Source: an uncultured Opitutia bacterium (GTDB lineage Bacteria; Verrucomicrobiota; Verrucomicrobiia; Opitutales; Opitutaceae). Taken from it: a stretch of DNA of 64,000 nucleotides. Every line of letters begins with the position of its first letter. The first letter of the stretch is position 1. The notes under the pieces were generated by a model. It searched no databases. It was not told the DNA's origin and saw only the letters and a list, made by a program, of their open reading frames with translations. The stretch spans positions 41,453 through 105,452 of the forward strand of contig CAIMFY010000082.1 of the NCBI GenBank assembly GCA_903840415.1, written 5' to 3'. Position numbers and translations under genes: made by a program. This document shows, in pieces, positions 8,206 through 17,335 of the stretch.

Positions 8206-9618
8206 ATGAACAAGACGCTCCTCCTTATCATCTGCGACTTCCTCCTGCTGAATCTCCTCGCGCTCACGCGCTGGGAGAAAGCGGAGCCGCCGCGTCCCGT
8301 GCAGGCGCCGGTCCCCGAAATGGCCGCCAACGCCGTCACCAAGGATCAGGACCTCGTCGAGGCGATGCGCCAGTCGCTCGCTGACGAGTCGACGCAGCGC
8401 AACCAGCTCGCCGAAAAACTTTCTGCGACCGACGCCGCGCTAGCGGCCCGCGAGCAAAGCCTGACGGCTGCGCAAGCTGAGAAGAACGCGCTCGCGGCCG
8501 AGAAGATCACGCTCGCGAGTTCGCTCACGGAGTCGCAGCGCAACATCGCCGACCTCGGCAAGCGTTTCGCCGCTGCGGCGCAGGAAGCGACCATGACGAA
8601 GGACCAACTCGCGCAACTCCAGCGCGACCTCGCCGACAAACAGGCCGAGGGCGCTCGTCAAGCCCAGGCGCTCACCGCCCGTCAAAAGGAACTCGAAGAC
8701 GCGAACAAGAAAATCAACGGCCTCTACACCATGGTCGCGCTCGCCGATCAGGAAAAGAAAACGCTCAAGGAAACGGCCGACACGCTGAAGACCCAGGTCG
8801 AGGTCGAGCGCCAGGAGCGAGCCAAGGTGCAGGAAACCGCTACGCAACTCGCGCAAGGTGTCGGCCAGCTCGCCGAAAAATCCGGCGAACTCACCAAGGA
8901 GATCCGCGACAACCGCCCGATCAACGCGAATGTGCTCTTCAATGATTTCCTCGCGAATCGCGTGAGCACGACGTTTGCCGCGACCCACAAGGGCTTTCTC
9001 GGCCCGACCAATCGCACGAAGGAAGCGCGCACGGTTCTCTTCACCGACGGCCGCCAAATTTACGCGCTCCTCCATGTCGCTGACACGATTTTTTCGTTCA
9101 GCGAAGTCGGCGACAACTGGGAAAAATTCTCCATCGAGTTCTCGCATCCGCCCGCCTATCGCAGCGCCGCCGGTGTGCTCCAATTCCTGGCCCACGATCC
9201 GCGCGTGATCGTCATTCCTGTCGATGCGGCACAGGCGGCGGCGCTTGGGGCGAAGGTTTATCCGCTCGCCGCGGAACCGTTCAAATTCCCCGAGGCCGTG
9301 CTCATCAGCGGCGGCGGAAAAGGCTACGGCGAAGTCGGCTTCAAGCTGGATGCGGCCGAGCCAAATTTCGTGCGCGTGGACAACCGGATTTTCAAGCGGC
9401 TCTTCGGCGACTTTGCGCCGTCGCGCGGCGATTTGGTTTTCAGCAAGACCGGCGAACTGCTCGGCATTATGGTCAACAGCGACTATTGCGCGGTGCTGAA
9501 GGACTTCACTCCGACGAAAACCATCCGCACCGGCGACGACATCATCTCCCAACAAACCGGTCCGCTCCTCGACGATCTCAGCGCGCGGGTTCGCGGGTTG
9601 CCGATAAATTTGCAGTGA
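8206..9618 (+). CDS. Membrane-anchored coiled-coil protein with trypsin-like C-terminal domain (putative)
   Basis: 470 residues. One N-terminal helix (LLLIICDFLLLNLLAL), then a heptad-rich coiled coil over residues ~45-245 (many A/E/Q/K/L repeats), then a globular beta-rich domain of about 220 residues. That domain has the order of a chymotrypsin-fold peptidase: ALLHVADT (His290), HDPRVIVIPVD (Asp331) and PSRGDLVFSKTGELLGI (Ser406 in the place of GxSGxPV). The Ser is followed by Arg rather than Gly, so activity is doubtful. Coupled to the preceding membrane-protein gene. The peptidase reading is my inference from motif spacing. Confidence 0.65.
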   Translation: MNKTLLLIICDFLLLNLLALTRWEKAEPPRPVQAPVPEMAANAVTKDQDLVEAMRQSLADESTQRNQLAEKLSATDAALAAREQSLTAAQAEKNALAAEKITLASSLTESQRNIADLGKRFAAAAQEATMTKDQLAQLQRDLADKQAEGARQAQALTARQKELEDANKKINGLYTMVALADQEKKTLKETADTLKTQVEVERQERAKVQETATQLAQGVGQLAEKSGELTKEIRDNRPINANVLFNDFLANRVSTTFAATHKGFLGPTNRTKEARTVLFTDGRQIYALLHVADTIFSFSEVGDNWEKFSIEFSHPPAYRSAAGVLQFLAHDPRVIVIPVDAAQAAALGAKVYPLAAEPFKFPEAVLISGGGKGYGEVGFKLDAAEPNFVRVDNRIFKRLFGDFAPSRGDLVFSKTGELLGIMVNSDYCAVLKDFTPTKTIRTGDDIISQQTGPLLDDLSARVRGLPINLQ

Positions 9619-9636
9619 GCCGGCCTGCTGCCGCGC

Positions 9637-11205
9637 TCAGTGGGTGCCTTCGGCCACGTGTCGGATGCGCAGCGCGAGATAAGGACGGCCGGGGAGTGCG
9701 ACAGTTTTCTTCGCAGCGTCTTCGAAGACGTAGGCGTCGCGCTTCTTCGTGACGAAAGTGCCGGGCACCGCGGTGACGGTCATATTCCACGTGTCGAGGA
9801 TCTCGACTTGGAAGACGAGGCCGTCCTTCAAGCCTTCCTTGTAGAGCGCGAACGGCCAGTTCGTCGGAGTGTCTTTGCCGAAGTAGATCAGGTAGTATTC
9901 GCCTGCCTTGCCGGCGGTGCGTTCGTCCTGCCACTTGTCGATCATGTCGATGCCGGTGGCGGGCGAGTCCTCCATCACCTGCCGCAAAAAAGCGAGTCGC
10001 GCGGGGCTTTGACCCTGAAAGACGCCGCCTTTCGACCACCAGAGGACGTCGTCGGCCGGGTGGAGAAACGTTTCGCCGTGGCCGACGTAGGTGCCGGCGA
10101 TGAGGCCGTTCCAAAAGCGGAAGACGAGTTCCTCCGCGGAGAGCTGGCCCCAGCGCGAGGGAATGTTGCCCTCGTATTTCACCTCGTCGAAGACGATCGG
10201 TTTGCGGTAGGCGTCGCGGTAGAGCACGGCCCGTTCGGGATCGACGACGGCGGCGCCGTTCTGGATGCTGGCGTGCGTGACCCACGGCTGCGTGTGGTTG
10301 TAGATTTTCGAACCATTGTGGATCGAACGGAGGTGCGCGTAGGGATCGGAGGCTTGGACGATTTGGAAAAACCGATCCCAGTCGGACTCGGTTTTCTCCT
10401 TCATGAAATCAAACTCGTTAGCGAGCGACCACCAGACGTTGCGGAAGGCGGCGAGCCGCGCGACGACGTAGCGGAGGTAGCGATCGTCGCTCGCGGCATC
10501 CATGCGGTCGAAGCCCCAGCGACCCTTGTCGTATGGGTGAAACAAAATCAGGTCGGCCTCGATGCCGAGGTCGCGGAGCTGGGCGAGGCGTTTTTCGAGG
10601 TGATGGAAAAACTCCGGGTTGAAGCGCGTGAAGTCCCACGTCGTGGGCGGCGTGCCGGCAAACGGATAGTAAACGGGATCGTTTTTGTTCCACTCGTAGT
10701 TTTTGGGAAAAACGCACATGCGGAGTTTGTTGAACGGCGAACTCGCAAGGGTTTTTAGCGTGGCTTCCTCGAGGGCGTCGCCTTGGTGGATCCACGCGTA
10801 GCACGTCGTGCCGATCTGGCGGAAGGGCGTGCCGTCGGCATAGGCGAAATGAAACGTGTGCGCGACCCGCACTGAGCCGTGATTTGCGGCGGATGGCGCG
10901 ACGGCGGTGAACGTGCCGGACTTGCCGTCGAGTTCATGGCGGTTGCTGTGCGTGACGTAGCGCCACTCGCCTGAAACTTCGGGCATGAAGCGCACGCGAT
11001 ACGTGCCGGAGCCGTCGTAGAAGCCGGTGACGTCGTGCTTGGTTTCGGCTTGGGTGAACGTGGCGGTGAGCGTCACGTCGGTGAACGGATTGCCGTCCGC
11101 GGGGCCGTCGAGCGCGGCTTCGAATAATCCCCAGCGTTCGATGGAAGACTGAGCGAGCGCGAGGGGCACAACCAAGAATGCAAGGGCTAGAATGAGGGGG
11201 CGCAT
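9637..11205 (-). CDS. Secreted glycoside hydrolase, DUF5060-DUF5605 type
   Basis: 522 residues with a signal peptide ([18 protein letters not shown]). An N-terminal beta-sandwich DUF5060 module ([35 protein letters not shown]) precedes a (beta/alpha)8 barrel. The barrel carries [11 protein letters not shown], the likely acid/base Glu in [11 protein letters not shown] and a likely nucleophile Glu in [11 protein letters not shown] small C-terminal beta domain follows ([14 protein letters not shown]). The family acts on plant or bacterial polysaccharide side chains; the exact glycan is not predictable here. It lies downstream of the TonB receptor but is separated from it by an intrinsic terminator, so it probably has its own promoter. 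Confidence 0.85.
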   Translation of the reverse strand: MRPLILALAFLVVPLALAQSSIERWGLFEAALDGPADGNPFTDVTLTATFTQAETKHDVTGFYDGSGTYRVRFMPEVSGEWRYVTHSNRHELDGKSGTFTAVAPSAANHGSVRVAHTFHFAYADGTPFRQIGTTCYAWIHQGDALEEATLKTLASSPFNKLRMCVFPKNYEWNKNDPVYYPFAGTPPTTWDFTRFNPEFFHHLEKRLAQLRDLGIEADLILFHPYDKGRWGFDRMDAASDDRYLRYVVARLAAFRNVWWSLANEFDFMKEKTESDWDRFFQIVQASDPYAHLRSIHNGSKIYNHTQPWVTHASIQNGAAVVDPERAVLYRDAYRKPIVFDEVKYEGNIPSRWGQLSAEELVFRFWNGLIAGTYVGHGETFLHPADDVLWWSKGGVFQGQSPARLAFLRQVMEDSPATGIDMIDKWQDERTAGKAGEYYLIYFGKDTPTNWPFALYKEGLKDGLVFQVEILDTWNMTVTAVPGTFVTKKRDAYVFEDAAKKTVALPGRPYLALRIRHVAEGTH

Positions 11206-11296
11206 GATTCAGGTGAAGCCGGGCTTCGAATGGGGCGGGGTGCTGGTGGTGATGCCGGCGAAGTTTTGCGCCAGGTCGGGCGGCATGACGAGGGGG

Positions 11297-11326
11297 AAAA
11301 TAAAAAGGCCCGCCGAAGCGGGCCTT
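11297..11326 (-). terminator. Intrinsic terminator of the TonB receptor gene
   Basis: A perfect 7-bp stem (GGCCCGC at 11318-11324 read on the minus strand, partner at 11307-11313) closes a TTCG tetraloop and is followed on the minus strand by a T-rich run at 11306-11297. It sits about 30 bp past the stop of the receptor gene. Confidence 0.9.
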
Positions 11327-11355
11327 GGAAACTATTCGATTCGCTAGTCGTGCGA

Positions 11356-14300
11356 TTACCAAACACCGCGCACACCGAGCTCGTAAATCGGATCGCCGTA
11401 TTCGGCACGATTGGCTGGGAGAGTCGGAGTCGAGGTGACGATCGCACGACCCAGAACATTGCGCGCCTGGAAGTAGGGCGTGAATTTCCGGCTCCACTTG
11501 TAGTCGACGCGGATGTCGACGAGCTCGCGCGGCGACTGATATTGGAGTTCGTTGAAATATTGGTTCACCGCGACGTCGGAATATTTTACGGTCTTCTGCG
11601 AGACGGCCTTCAACACGTGGCCCGTGTAGTTGGTCGAGACGTTGAAGCCGAAATTGCCGATGCTGTAGTTGAGCGTGACGTTGAGCGCCTGCTTCACCGA
11701 GGCGAGTTCCAGGCTCTTGTTGACCTGCTGGAGAACTGCAGCGTTCAAGTTGGCATCGGTGGAGCTGAACACCATGTTGGTCTTGATCGGGTCGATGCTG
11801 AGGATGGTGCCGTTGACCTGAAGACCGATCGTGTTGAACGGCTTGGGCAGGAACGTGAAGTTCTGCGCATAGCTGGCTTCGATGCCGTTATAGTGGCCGG
11901 CGTCGGCCACGTTGAACTTGGTTGTGATGTCGTATTGGTCGACCGTGGAGCCCAGTGAACTCGGGCTGATGCCGAGGGCGGCGGCCGAGGTGGCCGTGAG
12001 GGCCTGCGTGCCGGAGACGATGAAATTCGTCAGGTTCTTGCGGAAGACCGAGACGGAGACGAAGGTGGAGCGGTTGAAGTAGTATTCCGCGCTGGCATCG
12101 AAATTATCCACATGGTAGGCCTGAAGCGCGGAATTGTAGATGCTAACTTTGCCGCGAGTGGTGCCCACGGGGTCCGTGATCGTCGGGGGTCCGGGCAACA
12201 GATCGCTGTAGTCGGGGAGGCCGATGGACTTGGCGTAGCCGAAGCGAAGGACGAGGTTGGCGTTCGGGGTGTATTTCGCGTTGAGCGAGGGGAACCAGCG
12301 TTTGTCGCCAAACTGGCTGCTCACCGGGGCGGCGAGCGTCAGCAGGCGGTTCTGGACCTTAGTGAGGCGATCTTCGTAGCGGACGCCGCCGACGACGAGC
12401 AGGTTATCGATGGGCGTGACGTCGGCGCGGAAGTAGCCGGCCTTGGTGACGTCGTCGAAGCGAGCCTGAGTGTCGCTGGCCGGGGTGTAGGGCAGATAGT
12501 TGAGGCCGCCGAGGTTCGTGAAGGCACGATACACGCTCGGGAAGGTGTAGGCGGGCAGGCCGTAACCGATGGAGTGGTTCGCGAAGATCGTGTCGGCTAA
12601 AGTGGTGAGCTGCGCTCCCGTAATCGCGGGGATGCCATTTAAGCCCCAACCGGGAACTGCGGCGGTTCCGTAACCGGCGCGATTGTAGATCGGATTAGAG
12701 ATGTTACGGGTGGTGTCGTCGACGCGACCGCCGACCTTCAGCGCCAGCGGAATCGCGGCCTTGAAGACTTTCTTGTAGTCCACGCTCGCTCCGTCGTGCG
12801 TATCGACACCCGTCTGCGGGCGGCTGCGGATTTGCGTGACATAGTCTTTGCTGATGTCGTTGAGGTTGACGGCGGTGCCGGTGGCGTCAGTGACGCGGTA
12901 GGACGGGACAATGCCGCCGATGTTGTCGAAACCGACCGTGATGGGATCGGTGACGGTGTTGGTTTGCGGGCTGGTGCCACCGCGTTGAATCGTGACGTCG
13001 GAATACCACGAGCCGGTCGTATCGCGGTATTTGCTATAGGCCTGGCTCCAGAATGCGCTGGTTTCGAGTTTGGAGCCATCGGCAAAGTCGTGCGTGAGGC
13101 TGAGCGGAAAATCCCAGGTGACGCCGGACTTCCAGCGGTTGATTTCCTGGAAGGTCACAGAACCTTTGCCGGCGAGGCCGTTGAAGGTGGTGCCGGTAAA
13201 CGGCGTCGACGTGGTGGCGAGCGCGGTGACGGTGCCGGTATTCACCGTAGTGGTGCGGTCGGTGAAGATGAGGTCGTAGAACGTCCAATCGCCGAGGAAG
13301 GAGAGCTTGGTGCGTTCACCAAGACGGTAGTCGATCTGGGCGGAAAAGCCCATACGACGGGTGTCCTTCTGTTCGTTCTGGAGATTCCACGAGGTCAGGA
13401 CAGGATTGGTGGGCGTGCCGCCGTCCGCGGGGTTGTAGTCCCAAGTATAGGAGGAGCGGGGGTAATCATTGAAGAGCTGGGAATTTTTGTAGCTGATGTT
13501 GATGCCGAGGTCCTTCGTCAGGCGTGTGGCGTAGTTGATGTCGACGCCGGGCAGAATCTTGCGAGTCAGTTCCTGGCCCCAGCCGGGGGTCTTATTAAGG
13601 GTGAGATCATCGTTGATCGCCTGGAGGTAGACGCGGTAAGTCGCGAGGCTGCCCTCGCGATCGAACGCGCTTTTCGTCACGAGATTGACGGAGCCGCCGG
13701 TGCTGGTGGCGGCCATCTCGGGTGTCAGGGTCTTGAAGACCTCGATCGTTTCAACGTTGCTGATGGAGACTTGTTCGAATTCGAAACGGCGGTTGAGATT
13801 GCCCGAGGTGGCGCTCGCCATCGGGTTGCCGTTCATCGTGACGTTGGTGAACGCGGTGGACATGCCGCGAAGAGTGGCGGCGCGGGCGTCGTTGGCGTTG
13901 TAGTCGATGCCGACGCCGGGGAGGAACTTCAGGTATTCGGCGGCGTTGCCTTCGGCGATATCGCCGTATTGGTCACCTGCGGCGACGATCTTGGTGTTGA
14001 TGGACACGCGTTGCAACGCGATGGCCTGGGCCATGCCTTCCTTGGTGCCGGCGACTTTGAACTCGGCCAACTTGATCACTTCGCTGGCGCCGAGGCGGAA
14101 CGGAGTGGTCGCGACCTGACCGGGGGTGACAGTGACCGGCAGCGTCTTGGATTCCAATCCCGGGTAGGCGACGGTGACGGTGTGTGAACCAGCAGGGACG
14201 TCGGCGAGGAAATAGGCACCTTCGCGCGCCGTGGAGGTGTGAAGCGCGGTGCCGTCGACGGAGACGTCGGCGCCTTCGAGGTATTTGCCGGTCGCGCCGT

Positions 14301-14439
14301 CAACAACGCTGCCGCTGATGATGCCGGTTTGTTGAGCATGCAGCGACGCGGTTGAAAACGCCAACAGGAGGGTGCACAGGGCGGCGCCGAGCCACCTGCC
14401 GAGGGATTGCGGAGAACGAGCGAGTTTAGGTGTGGTCAT
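11356..14439 (-). CDS. TonB-dependent receptor with carboxypeptidase-like regulatory domain
   Basis: 1027 residues, outer membrane. A signal peptide ending near SLHAQQ is followed by a carboxypeptidase-regulatory-like beta sandwich (IISGSVVDGATGKYLEGADV, residues ~38-120), then the plug (ARAATLRGMSTAFTNVTMNG, SVNLVTKSAF) and a long 22-strand barrel ending in the aromatic YELGVRGVW typical of outer-membrane proteins. Such receptors import oligosaccharides or other large ligands using TonB energy. An operator-like palindrome lies 185 bp upstream (14624-14639) and matches one in front of the GH28 gene at 40.2 kb, suggesting a pectin-derived ligand. There is no SusD homologue next to it. Confidence 0.95.
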   Translation of the reverse strand: MTTPKLARSPQSLGRWLGAALCTLLLAFSTASLHAQQTGIISGSVVDGATGKYLEGADVSVDGTALHTSTAREGAYFLADVPAGSHTVTVAYPGLESKTLPVTVTPGQVATTPFRLGASEVIKLAEFKVAGTKEGMAQAIALQRVSINTKIVAAGDQYGDIAEGNAAEYLKFLPGVGIDYNANDARAATLRGMSTAFTNVTMNGNPMASATSGNLNRRFEFEQVSISNVETIEVFKTLTPEMAATSTGGSVNLVTKSAFDREGSLATYRVYLQAINDDLTLNKTPGWGQELTRKILPGVDINYATRLTKDLGINISYKNSQLFNDYPRSSYTWDYNPADGGTPTNPVLTSWNLQNEQKDTRRMGFSAQIDYRLGERTKLSFLGDWTFYDLIFTDRTTTVNTGTVTALATTSTPFTGTTFNGLAGKGSVTFQEINRWKSGVTWDFPLSLTHDFADGSKLETSAFWSQAYSKYRDTTGSWYSDVTIQRGGTSPQTNTVTDPITVGFDNIGGIVPSYRVTDATGTAVNLNDISKDYVTQIRSRPQTGVDTHDGASVDYKKVFKAAIPLALKVGGRVDDTTRNISNPIYNRAGYGTAAVPGWGLNGIPAITGAQLTTLADTIFANHSIGYGLPAYTFPSVYRAFTNLGGLNYLPYTPASDTQARFDDVTKAGYFRADVTPIDNLLVVGGVRYEDRLTKVQNRLLTLAAPVSSQFGDKRWFPSLNAKYTPNANLVLRFGYAKSIGLPDYSDLLPGPPTITDPVGTTRGKVSIYNSALQAYHVDNFDASAEYYFNRSTFVSVSVFRKNLTNFIVSGTQALTATSAAALGISPSSLGSTVDQYDITTKFNVADAGHYNGIEASYAQNFTFLPKPFNTIGLQVNGTILSIDPIKTNMVFSSTDANLNAAVLQQVNKSLELASVKQALNVTLNYSIGNFGFNVSTNYTGHVLKAVSQKTVKYSDVAVNQYFNELQYQSPRELVDIRVDYKWSRKFTPYFQARNVLGRAIVTSTPTLPANRAEYGDPIYELGVRGVW

Positions 14440-14623
14440 GGATGTGGGATGCTTCTGACAGGGTTACTTTGCCCGCGGGTTTTCACGATCGGCGACGGTT
14501 CGCGGCGGAAGAGGATCCGACGCAAATACACCGCATAGAGCATGCGGTGCCCGGCAAGCAAACATGGGGAACCAGAGGGTTGGGAGAGGAGGTTTCTGGC
14601 CGGCGGGAGGCAGTCAAATCAAA

Positions 14624-14639
14624 ACGGACACCTGTCCGT
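14624..14639. promoter_or_regulatory. Operator-like 16-bp palindrome
   Basis: Perfect inverted repeat with 7-bp arms, ACGGACA-CC-TGTCCGT, 185 bp upstream of the TonB receptor start. It matches 13 of 16 bases with the palindrome at 40246-40261 in front of a GH28 gene. Length and symmetry suit a LacI-family dimer. Confidence 0.6.
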
Positions 14640-14720
14640 CATACGAGTGCATGACAGTCAGGCAAAAAATCACCGCTAGACCGCAGTGGTCAGACGGTGA
14701 GTGGCGGAACTTGATCAAAG

Positions 14721-14735
14721 CGGACCAACGGTCCG
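14721..14735. promoter_or_regulatory. Second operator-like palindrome, CGGACC-AAC-GGTCCG
   Basis: Perfect 6-bp arms with a 3-base spacer. It shares the CGGAC/GTCCG half sites of the 14624 site but has one extra central base. It could be a second binding site or just a hairpin 14 bp past the stop of the DUF1080 gene; no T-run follows it. Confidence 0.35.
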
Positions 14736-14748
14736 TTGCGGCGTCGGA

Positions 14749-15948
14749 TTATTTCTTTTCCTCATCCCAACCTTGGGCCTTCACGATCTGATCGAGCGCG
14801 ATCTTGGGTGCGTAGGTGGCGGGCACGAAGCCGAATTTGACGAGATATTGGAAATCGCGCTGCACGGTTTTCGCCTCGTCCTTTTTCGCTTCGAGCGCAG
14901 CACCGGAAAGCGATTTGAGGTTGGTCACGTAGCCGGAGGCGAAGGCTTCGACTTTGGCGGCCGTCGCGGCGTCATTTTCGTAAACGAGCGATTCCGCGAA
15001 ACGCAGCAACTGCGCGGTGCCGGTGAGTTTCGCAGCGTCTGTCCGGACCGTGCTGGCGATCTCGTGGCGCTTGGTGGTGGTTGCGGCGACGGTGAGCGCA
15101 CCATCGGTGCCGCCCTCGATCGAGCGCGGCGGCAGCGGGCGATACCAGATGTTGCGGAAGCGAACCGGATTGCCGTGGTCCTGCAGCGCGAGCGGGCCGG
15201 TCTCGGGCAACGGGCCGGCGACGGAGCGCTTCATGTGGCCGCCGGGACCTTCCAGCGGCGTGTGATCCTGCACCAGCACACCGTTGCAAAAGACTGTGAA
15301 GTAACCCGCATCCACGACCTGGCCGTCGTGGTAAACGGGGCGGCGGAAGACGATGTCGTAAACTTGGAACTCACCCGGCGCGCGCAGGGCGTTGGCGAGC
15401 GGTGGATTGATGCCGTAGACCGAAGCGGCGAAACCATCGGCGTAGGTCGGATTGTCGTAATTATCGAGGACCTGCACTTCGCAGATGCCCAGCAGGAAGA
15501 CGCCGCTGTTGCCGCGGCCCTGACTGTCGCCCTTCACGGCTTTCGGTGCGGCCCACTCGACGTGCAGCTGGCAGTCGCCGAATTTTTCCTTGGTGCGAAC
15601 GTAGCCGGACTTCGGCACGCATTCGAGCGCGCCGTCGTTAACGATCCATTTGGTGGGCGTGCTGGGTTCGCCGGGCTTGGTGTCCGCCTCCCATTTGTCG
15701 AGCGTCGCGGCGGTGCCATCGAAAAGCACGACGGCGTCCGACGGTGGCTTGCCCGGTTGCGCAGCGGAACTGAAGGTGCCGGGCTCAACGCGCTTGGGCT
15801 GCGGCCGGTTCTGATCGTGGACGGCCCACGGATGCGTGGCGTCCGGCGGATCGCCGTAGAACGGCGTTCCAGTTGAGACGGCACTGCGGCTGGAGTGGAC
15901 CGGCAGGGCGAGCAAACACGAGGCGGCGAGGGCGGGGAGGAATTTCAT
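14749..15948 (-). CDS. Secreted DUF1080 (3-keto-disaccharide hydrolase-like) protein
   Basis: 399 residues from ATG 15948 with signal peptide MKFLPALAASCLLALPVHS. A concanavalin-like DUF1080 domain spans roughly residues 70-270: VVLFDGTAATLDKWE, GDCQLHVEWAAPKA, RGNSGVFLLG, YDIVFRRPVYHDG and PLALQDHGNPVRFRNIWYRP, all hallmark blocks. An additional C-terminal helical segment of ~110 residues follows and is not recognised. Family members include enzymes acting on 3-keto-glycosides and glucan-binding proteins; substrate unknown. Divergent from the degenerate sulfatase gene, with 139 bp between that contain a CTTCGC-GCAG-GCGAAG hairpin at 15976-15991. Confidence 0.88.
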   Translation of the reverse strand: MKFLPALAASCLLALPVHSSRSAVSTGTPFYGDPPDATHPWAVHDQNRPQPKRVEPGTFSSAAQPGKPPSDAVVLFDGTAATLDKWEADTKPGEPSTPTKWIVNDGALECVPKSGYVRTKEKFGDCQLHVEWAAPKAVKGDSQGRGNSGVFLLGICEVQVLDNYDNPTYADGFAASVYGINPPLANALRAPGEFQVYDIVFRRPVYHDGQVVDAGYFTVFCNGVLVQDHTPLEGPGGHMKRSVAGPLPETGPLALQDHGNPVRFRNIWYRPLPPRSIEGGTDGALTVAATTTKRHEIASTVRTDAAKLTGTAQLLRFAESLVYENDAATAAKVEAFASGYVTNLKSLSGAALEAKKDEAKTVQRDFQYLVKFGFVPATYAPKIALDQIVKAQGWDEEKK

Positions 15949-16087
15949 GACGACCAGCAACGGGGGTGAGGGTGGCTTCGCGCAGGCGAAGGTATTGCGT
16001 CGATCCAAACCGGCTGACGGAAGGTGGCAAATGGTTTTCGACGTCTGGGCTGCCTTTCTGCTCAACTGGCAGTCGCCGCTCTCTCCG

Positions 16088-17335
16088 ATGAAACGCCCGC
16101 CCAACCTTCTCTGGATCGTGACGACGCAATGGCGCGCGCAGGCGTGCGGCTACGCCGGCGATCCCAATGCCCGCACGCCGCACCTCGATGCGCTCGCAGT
16201 CGAGAGTGTGAACTACGCGCAGGCCGTCACGCCGCATCCATTCGGGCCATTCGCGCGCGCGGCGCTGCTGACCGGCGTGCTGTCGCCGGAAAACGGCGTG
16301 CGCGATTATTTCGATCCGCTGCCGGTGGAGGCGCGCACGATCGCTCACGAGTTGAGGGCGCGCGGCTACGCGACGGCGTTTTTCGGCAAGTGGCATTTGT
16401 GGAAACGCGATCCCGCTGTGCCGCTCGTCGGCGAGGCCCACGCCCAGATCGTAGTGCCGCCGGAGGCGCGCGGCGGATTTGAATTTTGGGAGGGATTCGA
16501 GAGCGGATTTTTGCTGAACGATCCGTGGCTGCACGGCTCGCACTTGCCGAAGCCGGAAAAATATTCCGGCTACCAAAGTGACATCGTGTGCGCCCGCGCG
16601 GCCCAATGGATGATGGAAAACAAAAATCCCAAATCCAAAATCGAAAATCCATCGCCGTGGTTTTGCGTGGTCAGCCTCGAGGCGCCGCACCCGCCTTACG
16701 GCGCGCCGGCGGCGGGCGTCGTCGCCCGCGATCCGCGCGAGATCATCCTGCCACCGAATGTCCCGCGCGGCGGCGATGCCGAGGTGCAGACGCGGCGCGA
16801 ACTGGCAGGTTACCATGCGCACCTCGAGGCCACCGATCGCGCAGTAGGCCGGCTCGTCGCCGGTGCGAGCCGCGCCGATACGGTCGTGGTTTTTACCAGC
16901 GTGCACGGCGACATGCACGGGGCGCATGGGTTGTTCCGAAAAGGCTGGCCGCACGAGGAGAGTGTGCGCGTGCCGCTGCTCGTGCGCACGCCGGACGAGG
17001 CGCCCCGGCGGGATGAGGCGGCGATCTCACTCGTGGATCTGCCGGAGTTGATGCTCGCGAAAATCGAAGGGCGGCCGGCGAAAATCGCCAACGAGTGTGC
17101 GCGCCTCTCGATGCCGAGCGTCGTCGCGTTGCCGCACCAGTGCGACCGGGTCTGGCGCGGCGTGCGCACGCCGAAGCGCAAGCTGGTGCTTAACGACGAT
17201 GGTTCGCCGTGGCTGTTCTACGACCTCGCCCGCGATCCGCTCGAAATGAACAATCTCGCGGGCGACCCGGCGTGCGCGCCGGAGATCGCACAACTCACCG
17301 CGCAGTGCTCCGGTCCTCAGCGCAGCGGCGAGTGA
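16088..17335 (+). CDS. Sulfatase-family protein lacking the catalytic residues (probable pseudoenzyme)
   Basis: 415 residues from ATG 16088 (MKRPPNLLWIV); no signal peptide. The fold is clearly that of a type I sulfatase (TPHLDALA, ARAALLTGVLSPENGV, FFGKWHLWK, HGLFRKGWPHEESVRVPLL, WLFYDLARDPLEMNNLAGDP). Active-site positions are changed: the N-terminal metal-binding Asp pair reads TT (IVTTQWRAQ), the formylglycine motif C/S-x-P-x-R reads GPFAR, and the usual SDHGD metal site reads SVHGD. Without nucleophile or calcium ligands it should not hydrolyse sulfate esters. Length is slightly short for the family. The reading frame is intact, so it may bind ligand or act structurally. Overlaps the next convergent gene by 19 bp. 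Confidence 0.85.
   Translation: MKRPPNLLWIVTTQWRAQACGYAGDPNARTPHLDALAVESVNYAQAVTPHPFGPFARAALLTGVLSPENGVRDYFDPLPVEARTIAHELRARGYATAFFGKWHLWKRDPAVPLVGEAHAQIVVPPEARGGFEFWEGFESGFLLNDPWLHGSHLPKPEKYSGYQSDIVCARAAQWMMENKNPKSKIENPSPWFCVVSLEAPHPPYGAPAAGVVARDPREIILPPNVPRGGDAEVQTRRELAGYHAHLEATDRAVGRLVAGASRADTVVVFTSVHGDMHGAHGLFRKGWPHEESVRVPLLVRTPDEAPRRDEAAISLVDLPELMLAKIEGRPAKIANECARLSMPSVVALPHQCDRVWRGVRTPKRKLVLNDDGSPWLFYDLARDPLEMNNLAGDPACAPEIAQLTAQCSGPQRSGE

Larger units (their letters stand above)
14440..14748. promoter_or_regulatory. Leader and promoter region of the TonB receptor gene
   Basis: 309 bp without a gene. It contains two operator-like palindromes described separately (14624-14639 and 14721-14735) and must hold the receptor promoter. 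I cannot assign -35 and -10 boxes with confidence. Confidence 0.6.

Noticed and set aside
12796..14187. 463-codon plus-strand open frame
   Set aside because: Antisense to the TonB receptor, with a Gly/Val/Asp-rich translation only.
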